Source: Candidatus Nitricoxidireducens bremensis (GTDB lineage Bacteria; Pseudomonadota; Gammaproteobacteria; Burkholderiales; Rhodocyclaceae). Taken from it: a stretch of 64,000 nucleotides of DNA. Under the pieces are notes generated by a model that was given only the letters and a program-made list of their open reading frames with translations, did not search any database and was not told where the DNA came from. Shown in pieces: positions 40,870 through 50,207 of the stretch (its first letter is position 1; each line of letters begins with the position of its first letter). The stretch lies in NCBI GenBank assembly GCA_030247725.1, contig JAOTRT010000007.1, positions 1 through 64,000 of the forward strand, in the 5' to 3' direction. The position numbers were made by a program, and so were the translations under genes.

Positions 40870-41361
40870 TTAATCGAATTTCAAGTCAACGGTTTTCTCG
40901 ATCGGCGGATAACAGATGCCGAGTTTCTCATTGCATCCCTGATAAGACGCATAAAGAGTTAACGCTTTGCCCTTGGGTGCGCGTTCCAGGACGATTTCCG
41001 CGACTACGGGCGACTTATAGACTTCAATCAACCCAAAATAGGGATCGTTCTTCATCTCGCCGGAAGGCAGCTTGACCTCCTTGATCAGGACGCCGCTGGC
41101 GTTCTTCAAAGCGAAGCGGACCTTGTTCTTGTAGAGGTAGTGCTTCTTGGCGGGAATGATTTCAGCTACCACCGTATCGGTACCCTTCAGGGACGCCTTG
41201 AACCGAAAGGCCTGATCAGGGGGCAAGGGTTCCTCGGCTGCCGAAGTGCAATGGGCTACGCTCAAGAGCACCAAGGCAGACAGCGTACGACGGTCGAACA
41301 GGGAGAAGGGTCGTTGAGCCAATTTGTATTCCTCGTTTCGATTTGTGGCCAGGGGTTGCAT
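40870..41361 (-). CDS. Stand-alone DsbD N-terminal (DsbD-alpha-like) domain
   Basis: The 163-aa protein ends with a DsbD-alpha fold: FRFKASLKGTDTVVAEIIPAKKHYLYKNKVRF and a pair of cysteines in YQGCNEKLGICYPP. In full-length DsbD this periplasmic domain passes electrons to oxidised partners; here the membrane and thioredoxin parts are absent. A hydrophobic N-terminal stretch (ALVLLSVAHCTSA) can act as a signal. It could reduce the cysteines of the DUF411 or RND proteins, given another electron source. Start codon uncertain. Confidence 0.8.
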   Translation of the reverse strand: MQPLATNRNEEYKLAQRPFSLFDRRTLSALVLLSVAHCTSAAEEPLPPDQAFRFKASLKGTDTVVAEIIPAKKHYLYKNKVRFALKNASGVLIKEVKLPSGEMKNDPYFGLIEVYKSPVVAEIVLERAPKGKALTLYASYQGCNEKLGICYPPIEKTVDLKFD

Positions 41362-41381
41362 TGAGATTTCCTGTGGTCTTG

Positions 41382-41882
41382 CTAAAGGGGGGCCTTGCTT
41401 TGAGTTGACGACTGCAAGGTCCCCCAAAGAAGAATCAAGACGCTCAGACAAAGTGCCGTATCGGCGAGATTGAAGGCTGGCCAATGCCAGCCGCCGGCAT
41501 GGAAGTCCAGATAATCCACGACCGCCCCCTGGACGAGGCGATCCACCAGGTTGCCGACGGCGCCGCCCAGGAGCAGGCTATACCCCCAGCCTTCCCATCG
41601 GTTCGCCACGCCTTTGAGCAACATGACGGTCAGCCCCACCGAGACGGCCAAGGCGAGGGCAATGAAGGCATAACGTTGCCAACCGCCGGCCTCCGCGAGA
41701 AAACTGAAGGCGGCGCCAGTGTTCAGGACGTGGACCAGGTTGAAAAACGGCGACACCGCTTCGCCTGCCCCCAAAGGGAAAGTGGCCGCGATCCAGCGCT
41801 TGGCCCCTTGGTCCGCCAAGGCCACAATGAGTGCCAATCCCAACCAGCGGTACCGGCCCATCCTGGGCTTTTCCGGGATCAT
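41382..41882 (-). CDS. lspA: Lipoprotein signal peptidase homologue (PbrC-like)
   Basis: The 166-aa protein has four membrane segments and the two catalytic Asp motifs of signal peptidase II (GNLVDRL and FNLADTALCLSV). A copy coupled to a Pb/Cd ATPase by ATGA overlap is typical of the pbr lead-resistance operon, where PbrC processes the PbrB lipoprotein. No PbrB phosphatase is visible here. The housekeeping lspA is expected elsewhere. Confidence 0.93.
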   Translation of the reverse strand: MIPEKPRMGRYRWLGLALIVALADQGAKRWIAATFPLGAGEAVSPFFNLVHVLNTGAAFSFLAEAGGWQRYAFIALALAVSVGLTVMLLKGVANRWEGWGYSLLLGGAVGNLVDRLVQGAVVDYLDFHAGGWHWPAFNLADTALCLSVLILLWGTLQSSTQSKAPL

Positions 41883-44098
41883 TTGCGCAGCAACCGCAGG
41901 CCGTTGAAGACCACCAGCAGGCTCGCCCCCATGTCGGCGAATACCGCCATCCACATGGTTGCATTGCCAAAAACGGCGAGCCCGAGAAAGATCGCCTTGA
42001 TGCCTAGGGCCAGCCCGATGTTTTGCCAAAGTACCGCATGGGTGCGCCGTGACAGGCGAATGGTCTCGGGAATGCGGCGCAGGTCGTCGTTCATGATGAC
42101 TACGTCGGCCGCCTCCATCGCCGTGTCGGTGCCTGCTGCACCCATCGCCACGCCGATGTCGGCACGGGCCAAGGCAGGTGCGTCGTTGATGCCGTCGCCG
42201 GTCATCGCGGTCGGGCCATAACGATGCTGTAAATCTTCGATGGCGGCCAGTTTGTCCTCAGGGAGAAGATTGCCCCGGGCGTCGTCGATGCCTGCTTCCT
42301 TGGCGATGCTGGCAGCCGTTGCCACATTGTCGCCGGTCAGCATGACCGAGACGACCCCGAGACGGTGCAGGTCGGTCACTGCCTCCCGTGAGCTTTCCTT
42401 GATGGTGTCCGCCACCGCGAAAATCGCCAGCACCTGCTGTTCTGTCGCCAACATGGTCACCGTCCGGCCTTGCGTCTCGTGCACCTGAAGGCGAGCCTCG
42501 ATCTCGGCGCTGCACAGAGCGCGTTCCTCGATCAGACGATGGTTGCCGAGGATCAGCGTTTGGCCGTCGGCCCGCGCTTCAATGCCGCGTCCGGCAAGGG
42601 CGAGAAAATCGGTCAAGCCGTTTTCTGGAAGGTTGAGACCGGTTGCTATCGCTTTTGACACCGGATGATCCGAATGACCGGCCAAGCTGGCTGCCCAAGC
42701 GAGCACCTGTGATTCAGGGACTGTCGAGGGAAGCATTTCTGTGGCGACCAGACGGGGTTTGCCTTCGGTGATGGTGCCGGTCTTGTCGAGGGCAATGACC
42801 CGCAGTTTGCGGGCCTCCTCAAGATAGACACCGCCCTTGATCAGGATACCGCGGCGGGCCGCTGCGGCCAGTCCGCTGACGACTGTTACCGGCGTGGCGA
42901 TCACCAGCGCGCAGGGGCAAGCGATGACCAGTAGCACCAAGGCCTTGTAGAGCGCCTGCGTCCAGGTCCAGCCGAGGAGCCAGGGGGTCAGAATCGCTAC
43001 GGCAACCGCGATGCCGAACACGGTCGGCGTGTAGATTGCGGCAAAGCGATCCACGAAGCGTTGCGTCGGCGCTTGTGTTCCCTGCGCCTGTTCGACTGCG
43101 TGAATGATGCGGGCTAGTGTGGTGTCATCGGCAGCGGCCGTCACACGGAACTCCAGGATGCCGGTTTCGTTGATTGTGCCGGCGAACACAGGGTCGCCAG
43201 CCGCCTTGTCAATCGGAATGCTTTCGCCAGTGACTGGCGCCTGATTGACGGCGCTGAATCCTGCCGTCACCTGACCATCGAGCGGTATTCTGGCGCCGGG
43301 TTTGACCCGAACGCAGGACTCCAGCTTTACCGCGACGGCCGGTGCTTCCAGCCACGTTCCATCAGCCTGCCTGACTTCCGCCGTCTGCGGTGTCAGGTCG
43401 AGCAGGCCCTTGATGGCGTTACGCGCCCGATCCACGGAACGGGCTTCAATCAGTTCGGCAATGGCATACAAGGCCATGACCATCGCCGCCTCCGGCCACT
43501 GGCCGATCAGGAAGGCACCGGTCACGGCTACACCCATCAGCGCGTTCATGTTCAACTGCCCGCGCCGTAATGCCGCCACGCCTTTGCTATAGGTGGAAAT
43601 GCCGGACAGCCAGATGGCGACGACGGCCAATGCCATACCGAAGCCCTTGAACGGCAATGTGTCGGGCGCAAAGAAATCCAGCGCTTCCGCTCCGACGGCC
43701 AGCCCCAGCGCCAGAATGGCTCGCCATAGTTCACTGATGCCGACGTTTTCCGTTGCCGTCGGATCTGCCGATACCGCTTTAGGGCTGAACCCCGCCTTGC
43801 GGATAGCGGCCAAGGCTGCATCGAGGGCTTCCGTCGTCGCATCGATCGAAACCGTGCGTGCCGACAGTTGAAAACGCAGGGATCGGATACCCTCGATACC
43901 GGCGACCGCACGACGGATGTCATTCTCCTCGTTCGGGCAGTCCATGGTCGGAATCACGAAGACGGACACGCCTTCGCTTGGCGCGAGATCGGAGGCTGCC
44001 GGGATTTCTGCGGCGGCAGTTGCCGCTGCCGAGCAGCCGCCGGCGCATCCGCAGCGGGCGGTTATTTCAAGCGGCTTCGGGGTGGCTTCAAGACTCAT
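41879..44098 (-). CDS. Heavy-metal P1B-type ATPase (Pb/Cd/Zn export, CadA/PbrA)
   Basis: The 739-aa pump exports divalent soft metals from the cytoplasm. It has a Cys-rich N-terminus (CGCAGGCSA, residues 16-24), a heavy-metal domain variant with PTMDCPNEEND (Cys 54), membrane-helix CPC at 394-396, phosphorylated D438 in DKTGT, TGES at about 290, SDHPVSKA and GDGINDAPALA. The CPC motif and PbrR-type regulator point to Pb/Cd/Zn rather than copper. It reads leftwards from a MerR-type promoter and is followed by lspA with overlap. Confidence 0.94.
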   Translation of the reverse strand: MSLEATPKPLEITARCGCAGGCSAAATAAAEIPAASDLAPSEGVSVFVIPTMDCPNEENDIRRAVAGIEGIRSLRFQLSARTVSIDATTEALDAALAAIRKAGFSPKAVSADPTATENVGISELWRAILALGLAVGAEALDFFAPDTLPFKGFGMALAVVAIWLSGISTYSKGVAALRRGQLNMNALMGVAVTGAFLIGQWPEAAMVMALYAIAELIEARSVDRARNAIKGLLDLTPQTAEVRQADGTWLEAPAVAVKLESCVRVKPGARIPLDGQVTAGFSAVNQAPVTGESIPIDKAAGDPVFAGTINETGILEFRVTAAADDTTLARIIHAVEQAQGTQAPTQRFVDRFAAIYTPTVFGIAVAVAILTPWLLGWTWTQALYKALVLLVIACPCALVIATPVTVVSGLAAAARRGILIKGGVYLEEARKLRVIALDKTGTITEGKPRLVATEMLPSTVPESQVLAWAASLAGHSDHPVSKAIATGLNLPENGLTDFLALAGRGIEARADGQTLILGNHRLIEERALCSAEIEARLQVHETQGRTVTMLATEQQVLAIFAVADTIKESSREAVTDLHRLGVVSVMLTGDNVATAASIAKEAGIDDARGNLLPEDKLAAIEDLQHRYGPTAMTGDGINDAPALARADIGVAMGAAGTDTAMEAADVVIMNDDLRRIPETIRLSRRTHAVLWQNIGLALGIKAIFLGLAVFGNATMWMAVFADMGASLLVVFNGLRLLRK

Positions 44099-44127
44099 GT
44101 GTTCTCCTTGGTTTATTGCATTAGAAA

Positions 44128-44153
44128 CCCTTGAGTGGCTACAGAGTCAAGGG
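44128..44153 (-). promoter_or_regulatory. MerR-type operator/promoter of the metal ATPase
   Basis: CCCTTGA and TCAAGGG form a 7-bp inverted repeat spaced by 12 bp. On the minus strand TTGACT serves as -35, with an overlong spacer of about 19 bp to a TCTAAT-like -10, which a CadR/PbrR regulator untwists upon metal binding. Confidence 0.82.
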
Positions 44154-44187
44154 CTTACAATAAAGGAAAATGGTCGGAGCGAAAGAG

Positions 44188-44526
44188 ATGCTTGAGTTCG
44201 TCAAAGTTCTGGGATTGTTCGCCATCACCGCGCTGGCCGAGATTCTCGGCTGCTATCTGCCGTGGCTGGTGCTGACTCAGCAGCGTTCGCCTTGGCTGTT
44301 GATCCCCGCCGCCGTTTCCTTGGGGCTGTTTGCCTGGCTACTGACCCTGCATCCCGGTGCCGCCGGGCGCATCTACGCCGCCTACGGGGGAGTCTACGTG
44401 GCGATTGCGCTGATCTGGCTATGGCGGATCGATGGCGTTGCCCCAACTCGATGGGATCTTGTCGGCAGTGCAGTCTCACTGGCCGGTATGGCGATCATCA
44501 TGCTCCAACCGACTCGGTCTGTTTGA
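44188..44526 (+). CDS. UPF0060/YnfA-family small membrane protein
   Basis: The 112-aa protein has four membrane segments and the family sequence [27 protein letters not shown] and [22 protein letters not shown]. Function is unknown; copies often sit beside cad/pbr or czc genes. The ATG at 44188 follows GGAGCGAAAG; 44170 is also in frame. It precedes merR by 16 bp and diverges from the ATPase. Confidence 0.88.
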   Translation: MLEFVKVLGLFAITALAEILGCYLPWLVLTQQRSPWLLIPAAVSLGLFAWLLTLHPGAAGRIYAAYGGVYVAIALIWLWRIDGVAPTRWDLVGSAVSLAGMAIIMLQPTRSV

Positions 44527-44542
44527 ACGTCAGGAGACGAAG

Positions 44543-45031
44543 ATGAAAATCGGCGAACTGGCCCGCCTTGCCGGGGCAAATGTGGAAATGATTCGCTATT
44601 ACGAGCGTGATGGGCTGCTGCCAGTGCCGGCCCGTAGCGAAGGCAACTACCGCATCTATGGGGAAGCCCACGTCCAGCGGCTGTTCTTTATTCGGCGTTG
44701 TCGCAGTTTGGACATGACGCTGGATGAGATCCGGGTCTTGCTGCACTACAAGGAGTCACCACAGGATAATTGCGCGGGTGTGAATCGACTGCTTGACCGA
44801 CACATTGGACACGTCGCTCAACGGATGCAAGAACTCCAGGAACTGGAGAGGCAACTAAAAGACCTGCGTGAGCGGTGTGGCGAGGCGCGAGATGCTGCCC
44901 ACTGCGGCATTCTTGACAGCTTGTCTCAAGCGATTTTGCCTGGCGGCAAAACGGCATCTCACGTTCAGGGAACGCATCGGCATGCTGCAAACCGCAGCTT
45001 GGCGAAGGGTGATCAAGGCAAACAAGAATGA
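44543..45031 (+). CDS. MerR-family Pb/Cd-responsive regulator (CadR/PbrR)
   Basis: The 162-aa protein has the MerR helix-turn-helix (MKIGELARLAGANVEMIRYYERDGLL), a long dimer helix, and cysteines 77, 112 and 121, which match the three metal ligands of CadR/PbrR. It would twist the ATPase promoter at 44128-44153 in response to Pb(II), Cd(II) or Zn(II). The C-terminal tail is rich in His/Asn/Lys (HVQGTHRHAANRS). It lies in the UPF0060-merR pair, with a small gap to the recombinase. Confidence 0.93.
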   Translation: MKIGELARLAGANVEMIRYYERDGLLPVPARSEGNYRIYGEAHVQRLFFIRRCRSLDMTLDEIRVLLHYKESPQDNCAGVNRLLDRHIGHVAQRMQELQELERQLKDLRERCGEARDAAHCGILDSLSQAILPGGKTASHVQGTHRHAANRSLAKGDQGKQE

Positions 45032-45102
45032 TGGCATTGGATTAGCGTACGATTTATTCCGTTTTCTGTGATTTCCCCAATAAGGCACCTCAAGGAACAG
45101 AA

Positions 45103-46386
45103 ATGAGCCAGGTCGATCTCTACCTCGACGCGGCCGAGCGGACCAACACCCGACGCAGCTATGCATCAGCCATCCAGCACTTCGAGATCGAGTGGGGAGG
45201 CTTGTTGCCGGCGACCATCGATTCGATTGCCCGCTACCTGGCTGCGTACGCCGAATCCCTGTCGCAGAATACGCTGAAGCACCGCCTTGCGGCGCTGTCG
45301 CGCTGGCACCAGGATCATGGCTTTCCGGACCCGACCAAAGCCCCGAAGATCCGGCAACTATTGAAAGGTATCCGAACCCTGCATCCGGCCAAGGAAAAAC
45401 GGGCCAAGCCGCTGGAGCTTGAAATCCTGCGCAACGTTACCGACTGGCTGACGTCGGCCACGGCTGCTGCAATCAGCCGGGGGGATTCGGCCAATGCCCT
45501 GCGACACACGCGGGATCGAGCCCTGGTTCTCCTCGGGTTCTGGCGCGGGTTCCGCTCGGACGAACTAGCTAACCTTCGCATCGAATTCATTGAGATCAAG
45601 CCCGGCGAGGGGCTGACCTGTTTTTTGCCCCGCAGCAAGGGGGATCGCAACCTAGAAGGTCGAAGCTACTCTTGCCCTGCGCTTTCCCGGCTGTGCCCGG
45701 TCGAGGCAGTCGAAGACTGGCTGGCCTTGTCTAAACTGACGACGGGACCGCTATTCCGCAAGATCGATCGCTGGGGGCATCTGTCCGAAACTGAACTAAC
45801 CCCGAGCAGCATCATTCCTATGCTCCGAAAGTTGCTGAGCCAGGCAGGCGTAGCCGATGCCGATGCCTTCAGCAGTCACTCGCTACGTCGTGGGTTTGCC
45901 CAGTGGGCGGGCATGAGTGGCTGGGATATCCGGGAGCTGATGACCTACGTCGGCTGGCGCGACGTGAAGGCTGCCATGCGCTATCTGGATGGGATCAGCA
46001 CCGACCAGATAGCGCGTTTCGAGCAAGGCCTGGATCGGGCTCTGCCGGAAAAATTGCCCGTTTCGACTCCGCAACTGCCGAGTCTGGCCGAGGTCACACT
46101 CACAATGATCGAGGTTTCCATCGATCTATCTGCCTTCAACGGCGGCCGACGCGGCGTCGCCAATGCCTTGCGGGATATGGCAAGTACCTGTCTTGCCCGA
46201 TTTCAAGCACGATCTCTGGACAAGGACGGCCGTCGATATCAAATTTCCGTCCCAACGCCCTCGACCGATCTCCTGGACGATCACCTCTACGCATTGCTCG
46301 ACGAACTCCATCGTATTGCCGATGCCCGTGAGTGCTTCCTGGAGGCGGTCTGCCGCGACCCGGCCAGTGGCAGGCACTGGGACTGA
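45103..46386 (+). CDS. Tyrosine site-specific recombinase with C-terminal extension
   Basis: The 427-aa protein has an N-terminal core-binding domain (ERTNTRRSYASAIQHFEIEW) and catalytic residues: Arg in GFWRGFRSDELANL, HSLRRGF, the His/Trp region GWRDVKAA and the nucleophile Tyr in MRYLDG. About 110 residues follow the Tyr, more than in TnpI or TnpS. It most likely resolves transposition cointegrates. It ends 6 bp before tnpA, so the two are probably coexpressed. Confidence 0.9.
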   Translation: MSQVDLYLDAAERTNTRRSYASAIQHFEIEWGGLLPATIDSIARYLAAYAESLSQNTLKHRLAALSRWHQDHGFPDPTKAPKIRQLLKGIRTLHPAKEKRAKPLELEILRNVTDWLTSATAAAISRGDSANALRHTRDRALVLLGFWRGFRSDELANLRIEFIEIKPGEGLTCFLPRSKGDRNLEGRSYSCPALSRLCPVEAVEDWLALSKLTTGPLFRKIDRWGHLSETELTPSSIIPMLRKLLSQAGVADADAFSSHSLRRGFAQWAGMSGWDIRELMTYVGWRDVKAAMRYLDGISTDQIARFEQGLDRALPEKLPVSTPQLPSLAEVTLTMIEVSIDLSAFNGGRRGVANALRDMASTCLARFQARSLDKDGRRYQISVPTPSTDLLDDHLYALLDELHRIADARECFLEAVCRDPASGRHWD

Positions 46387-46392
46387 TTCTGC

Positions 46393-49389
46393 ATGACCCA
46401 ACTTCACGAGACCGCGTATCCCCGCCTGAAGGCAGACCCGTCGGCGCAGGATCTCGTTGAGGTCTATACCCTGACGCCCGATGAAATTGCTTTCATCGAC
46501 AAGACCGTCAAACGGCCGACAGCGCGTACCGCAGCCTTTCTCTACCTGAAGCTTTTTCAGCGCCTAGGTTACTTCATCCGCCTCAAGGATGTACCGACCA
46601 CCATCCGTCAGCATATTGTCGCCCAAACGGGATTCGCCCGTCCTCCGAGGCTGGACGAGTTGTTGCAGTTCGATCGATCAACCGGACGCGAGCGGTTGGT
46701 CGAATCGCTGCGCCGCTACCTGAACGTCCGCCCGCTAATTCAGGAGGGCCGGGCCTGGTTACAGCATATTGCCGAGACGGCCGCCGACAATCGCCATGTC
46801 GTGGCCGACATCATCAACGTGATGCTGGAGGAACTGGTCCATCATCGCTATGAATTGCCCGGCTTTACGGTCCTGGATCGATTGGCCATCCAAGCCCGCG
46901 AAAAGATTCACGAGGTGCATTTCGCGGGTATCACCAACCAACTCGACACCAAGGTCAAAGAACGGATCGACAGCCTGTTCAAGGTCAGTAAGGATGAATC
47001 CAGCACAACCTGGAACATGCTGAAGCGGGAACCGAAGAAACCAACCAACAAGGAAACCCGCTCCTACCTCCAACACATCCGGCGCTTGCAATTACTGGTT
47101 GAACAACTGCCCCAACCGGACATTCCAGTCCCCAAACTCAAGCAATATCGCTATATCGCCCGCTCCCTGAATGCCAGCGAGATGGCGGAACTGAAACCGC
47201 AGAAGCGTTACGCGCTGGCGGTCATTTATATCCGCTCGCAATTTGCGCAGACCCTCGACGATGCGGCCGATCTGTTCGTCCGCATGCTCCAGAACCTGGA
47301 CAATCAGGCCCGTACCAAGTTGGGGGAATACCAACAAGAACATCTGCAGCGTACGGATCGTCTGATCGGGCAATTGAAGGAGGTATTACTGGCTTATCAG
47401 ATCAACGGCACCGACCATCAGCGAGTGGAAGCCATCGGCTCCAGCCTGATCGCCGATGTAGATGATTTGGTGGCCATCTGCGACGAACACATGGCTTACG
47501 CCGGCCGCAATCATCTGCCATTCCTCGTTCAACCCTACAAGGCCGTGCGCGCCCAACTGCTCAACTGCATCGAAATCATCAATCCGCAGAGCAGCAGCGA
47601 GGACGACACCTTGATCCGGATGATGAAAGCATTGCAGGAGCTACGCAGCACGCGGCACGAGGTAGTGCCGATTTCCCTGGTCAAACTGGATGCTGAACGA
47701 GATCTCCAATGGCTGCCCGCCGCTTGGCGCAAGCTGATTGTTACGGAGCGCGCCGATGGACGAATCGCCACCATCAATCGCCGCTACTTTGAACTGGCAG
47801 TCATGTACGCCATTCGCGATGAGCTAAAGTCAGGCGATCTTTTCATTCCGCATGGCGAACGCTACGACGATTATCGCGAACAGTTGGTTGACGATGAAAC
47901 CCTGAATCGCGAACTGATTGAATATGGCCAGGTGACGGGCGTCGAAACCGATCCCAAGGCCTTTACCCAAGCATTGAAGTCTACCCTGCTGGAAACCGCT
48001 GAAGCGGTCGATGCCGCATTCCCAGAAAATGCCTACGCCGAGATCGTCGATGGCCGGCTGATCCTGAAAAAACCACCGACCAGCGAACTGCAGCCTGGCA
48101 TCCGCCAGATCGATCATCTGATCACGGAGCACATGGAGAACGTCAGCATCGTCGACGTACTGATCGATACTGAACGCTGGCTGCAACTGCACAAGCTGTT
48201 CCGACCCTTGATGGGAACCGAAAGCCGAATCGAAGAATTACGCCCAAGGGTGATCAGCACCTTGTTTTGTTACGGCTGCAACCTTGGGCCGACCCAGACG
48301 GCCCGTTCGATTCGCGGAATGAGCCGCAAGCAAGTCGCTTGGCTCAACATCAAGTACGTCACAGAAGAAGCGCTGGAAAAAGCCATCGTCAAGGTCATCA
48401 ATGCCTACAACAAGTTCGAGTTGCCCAGCTACTGGGGCTCGGGAAAACACGCCTCGGCCGATGGCACCAAGTGGAATCTCTACGAGCAGAACCTGATTTC
48501 CGAGCACCACATCCGTTACGGTGGCTATGGCGGTATCGGTTATTACCATGTCTCCGACAAGTTCATCGCCTTGTTCAGCCACTTCATTTCCTGCGGCACC
48601 TACGAGGGAACCCATATCCTTGATGGGCTGATGACCAACACCTCGGATATTCGGCCAGACACCATCCACGGCGATACACAAGCCCAGAGCTACACGGTCT
48701 TTGCCTTGTCGCATTTACTGGGAATCAAGCTGATGCCCCGTATCCGGGGTATCAAGGATCTGGTGTTCCATCGTCCGGAGAGCGACAAGAAGTTTGCGCA
48801 CATCGACCGCCTATTCACGGACGATATCAACTGGCAAATGATCGAAACCCATTTGCCAGACATGCTGCGCGTGGCCATCTCCATCAAGCTTGGCAAAATC
48901 TCAGCATCGGCCATCCTGCGCCGACTGGGTACCTACAGCCGCAAGAACAAACTGTATTTCGCCTTCAAGGAACTGGGCAAGGTGGTCCGAACCATGTTCT
49001 TGCTGAAATACGTGGGCGACGTTGAACTGCGCGGGCTCATCCATGCGGAAACCAACAAATCTGAACAGTTCAATGGTTTCGCGAAGAAGTTGTTCTTCGG
49101 CGGAGAAGGGGAGATCGCCGAGAATCTTCGTTATGAGCAACGCAAGGTCATCAAGTACAACCATCTCGTTGCCAACATGGTCATCCTGCACAACGTGGTG
49201 GGAATGAGCCGGGTGTTGAAGCAACTCCAGACTGAGGGTGTGCTGATCAACCAAGAAGTCCTGGCTGGCTTGGCCCCATACCGTATGGAACACATCAATC
49301 GCTTTGGTGATTATGTGCTGGATTTCCGGCGAAAGGTTGAGGTGTTAGCGGATGGTTTTCGGATTCTCGAAGCTGAATCAGCGGTTTAG
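46393..49389 (+). CDS. tnpA: Tn3-family transposase
   Basis: TnpA binds the terminal repeats and carries out replicative transposition. The 998-aa length is standard. The N-terminus (YTLTPDEIAFIDKTVKRPTARTAAFLYLKLFQRLGYF) binds the repeats; the C-terminal catalytic part contains GSGKHASADGTKWN (first Asp), DTQAQSYTVFALSHLLG (second Asp) and NKSEQFNGFAK (Glu region). The frame is intact, so the element may still be active. The right repeat starts 8 bp after the stop. Confidence 0.96.
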   Translation: MTQLHETAYPRLKADPSAQDLVEVYTLTPDEIAFIDKTVKRPTARTAAFLYLKLFQRLGYFIRLKDVPTTIRQHIVAQTGFARPPRLDELLQFDRSTGRERLVESLRRYLNVRPLIQEGRAWLQHIAETAADNRHVVADIINVMLEELVHHRYELPGFTVLDRLAIQAREKIHEVHFAGITNQLDTKVKERIDSLFKVSKDESSTTWNMLKREPKKPTNKETRSYLQHIRRLQLLVEQLPQPDIPVPKLKQYRYIARSLNASEMAELKPQKRYALAVIYIRSQFAQTLDDAADLFVRMLQNLDNQARTKLGEYQQEHLQRTDRLIGQLKEVLLAYQINGTDHQRVEAIGSSLIADVDDLVAICDEHMAYAGRNHLPFLVQPYKAVRAQLLNCIEIINPQSSSEDDTLIRMMKALQELRSTRHEVVPISLVKLDAERDLQWLPAAWRKLIVTERADGRIATINRRYFELAVMYAIRDELKSGDLFIPHGERYDDYREQLVDDETLNRELIEYGQVTGVETDPKAFTQALKSTLLETAEAVDAAFPENAYAEIVDGRLILKKPPTSELQPGIRQIDHLITEHMENVSIVDVLIDTERWLQLHKLFRPLMGTESRIEELRPRVISTLFCYGCNLGPTQTARSIRGMSRKQVAWLNIKYVTEEALEKAIVKVINAYNKFELPSYWGSGKHASADGTKWNLYEQNLISEHHIRYGGYGGIGYYHVSDKFIALFSHFISCGTYEGTHILDGLMTNTSDIRPDTIHGDTQAQSYTVFALSHLLGIKLMPRIRGIKDLVFHRPESDKKFAHIDRLFTDDINWQMIETHLPDMLRVAISIKLGKISASAILRRLGTYSRKNKLYFAFKELGKVVRTMFLLKYVGDVELRGLIHAETNKSEQFNGFAKKLFFGGEGEIAENLRYEQRKVIKYNHLVANMVILHNVVGMSRVLKQLQTEGVLINQEVLAGLAPYRMEHINRFGDYVLDFRRKVEVLADGFRILEAESAV

Positions 49390-49397
49390 AGAAAAAA

Positions 49398-49430
49398 CGG
49401 GGAATTTTTCATGATTCCCGGCCGACCCTC
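49398..49430 (-). repeat. Right terminal inverted repeat of the transposon
   Basis: This is the exact reverse complement of 31089-31121, read from the outside as GAGGGTCGGCCGGG. The bases beyond it (GAATA) do not repeat those beyond the left end (ATCCT). Confidence 0.95.
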
Positions 49431-49561
49431 GAATAGGGATGCCTGTGCGACAACGTGGCCAAGGAACCCCTGGCCATTTTTGTCCAGCCTTTACTTTACA
49501 TAATATACATTATTCGACATTTTGAATGGCAAGACGGAGGGGCGAGCACCGTGCAGAGAAG
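49431..49561. other. Junction sequence right of the transposon
   Basis: No gene is seen in these 131 bp. TGGCCA repeats at 49456 and 49471 can pair around a 9-nt loop and are followed by TTTTT, a weak terminator on the plus strand. An AT-rich stretch (TACATAATATACATTATTCG) follows. Confidence 0.4.
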
Positions 49562-50206
49562 CTACTCCTCCGCCCCGGAAGTCCTTAGAAATTCGGCAAT
49601 TGCCTTATGACCGCGCTTGTCTGCAAGCTTTAGTGCGGATACGTGCTCGTAGTCCTCAATATCCATGTCGGCATCGGCATCGATCAGGAGCCTCACAACT
49701 TCCAGATGTCCCGCTCCGGCTGCCAGCATGAGTGCGGTTTGTCCGTTCGGAGCGCGGGCGTCCAGATCTGCTTTGCGGAGAATCAGTGCCTTCACGATCT
49801 CGCCATGCCCGCCGTAGGCAGCGTAATGCAGAGCGTTCCAGCCGCTGCCGGAAATTTCGGCGCCGGCATCCAGCAGCCTGCGGAGAATCTCAAGATGCCC
49901 GCCGTAGGCGGCGAACATCAATGCGGAATCGCCGACCCGGTTCCGCTTCGAGACGTTGGCCCGGCTCTTGAGTAGATACTCCACGAGTTCCTGGTTTCCG
50001 TTTCTGGCCGCCAGCATCAGCAGGGTATTCCCGGAGGGATCAGCGGTATTGACGTCCATGCCCCGCTGAAGAAGGCTCATCACCTGCGCGTTGTCCCCGC
50101 TCGTCACCGCGGCCAGCATGTCATCGTATATGCCGGCATGGGTCAGGGACGGTGCCAGTCCACCGAGAAGGCTTATCAGTAGAAGAAAATAGCGAACTTG
50201 TTTCAT
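49562..50206 (-). CDS. Exported ankyrin-repeat protein
   Basis: The 214-aa protein has a signal peptide (MKQVRYFLLLISLLGGLAPSLTHA) and five ankyrin repeats (such as GNTLLMLAARNGNQELVEYLLKSRANV and GWNALHYAAYGGHGEIVKALILRKADL), so it binds another protein in the periplasm; the partner is unknown. It overlaps nothing but ends 1 bp before tatD reads through, on the same strand and downstream of tatD, so it is likely cotranscribed with holB-tatD. Confidence 0.88.
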   Translation of the reverse strand: MKQVRYFLLLISLLGGLAPSLTHAGIYDDMLAAVTSGDNAQVMSLLQRGMDVNTADPSGNTLLMLAARNGNQELVEYLLKSRANVSKRNRVGDSALMFAAYGGHLEILRRLLDAGAEISGSGWNALHYAAYGGHGEIVKALILRKADLDARAPNGQTALMLAAGAGHLEVVRLLIDADADMDIEDYEHVSALKLADKRGHKAIAEFLRTSGAEE

Positions 50207-50207
50207 T

